Positions 63,937 through 64,000 of a stretch of DNA of 64,000 nt are shown in pieces (within the stretch, counting starts at the first letter, position 1; each line of letters begins with the position of its first letter). Both the position numbers and the translations under genes were made by a program. Source of the stretch: Alteromonas genovensis (GTDB lineage: Bacteria > Pseudomonadota > Gammaproteobacteria > Enterobacterales > Alteromonadaceae); contig NZ_JAAAWO010000004.1 of assembly GCF_010500895.1 (NCBI RefSeq), positions 248,001 through 312,000 on the forward strand, in the 5' to 3' direction. Under the pieces are notes generated by a model. The model was not told where the DNA came from. It saw nothing but the letters and a program-made list of their open reading frames with translations, and ran no database searches.

Positions 63937-64000
63937 TGGGCATTCTCCATAGGTTGGATTGAGACAATCCTTGAACACTAAGCCCGCTAACAGATGCGGG

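Overview
The window looks like a chromosomal segment of a marine gammaproteobacterium of the Alteromonadales, most likely Alteromonas. This is an inference from gene content and protein style: aa3 cytochrome oxidase cluster, yheS-yheT-yheU-yheV, greB-tex, bioH-comF-nfuA, opgGH, and GC in the mid-forties by eye. Almost everything is core chromosome. The exceptions are the giant adhesin locus at the left and a short disturbed segment after lexA at the right end.

Left (1-19,000): a complete Lap-type adhesin system. A giant repetitive adhesin gene (minus strand, at least 3,354 codons, C-terminus outside the window) begins with a LapA-type retention module and a TAAG protease site. Divergent from it lies an operon for its type I secretion machine: a TolC protein fused to an OmpA peptidoglycan-binding domain, a LapB-type ABC transporter, a LapC-type adaptor, and an atypical LuxR/CsgD-like regulator. 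Convergent to that operon are lapD (degenerate GGDEF/EAL c-di-GMP receptor) and lapG (periplasmic cysteine protease). By analogy with Pseudomonas and Shewanella, low c-di-GMP would let LapG cut the adhesin and release cells, and high c-di-GMP would hold LapG on LapD and keep the adhesin anchored.

Middle (19,000-50,000): housekeeping genes. These are an aldehyde dehydrogenase; yjjX and yrfG; nudE and cysQ; a YceI protein; opgG-opgH; an outer-membrane barrel; the yheU/yheT/TIGR02444/yheS group with divergent yheV; a 57-residue unannotated small protein; slyX; a WD40 lipoprotein; fkpA; greB and tex; a SprA-type HExxH protein paired with a miniature flagellar-rod-like protein; bioH, comF, an M14 peptidase and nfuA; a racemase, a VOC protein and a MATE pump. 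nfuA carries a near-perfect IscR type-1 box. Several intergenic spacers hold short 14-18 bp tandem repeats.

Right (50,000-64,000): a polysaccharide deacetylase, then a compact aa3 cytochrome c oxidase block with its assembly factors (ctaC, ctaD, ctaG, ctaE, DUF2909, SURF1, a thioredoxin-like membrane protein, ctaA, cyoE, sco, plus a GNAT). Then comes lexA with two SOS boxes, a 5'-truncated HNH nuclease gene, a small secreted-type hypothetical, and a GC-rich MAPEG gene bounded by GTTAGCG sites that resembles an integron cassette. No tRNA, rRNA, CRISPR array or transposase was seen.
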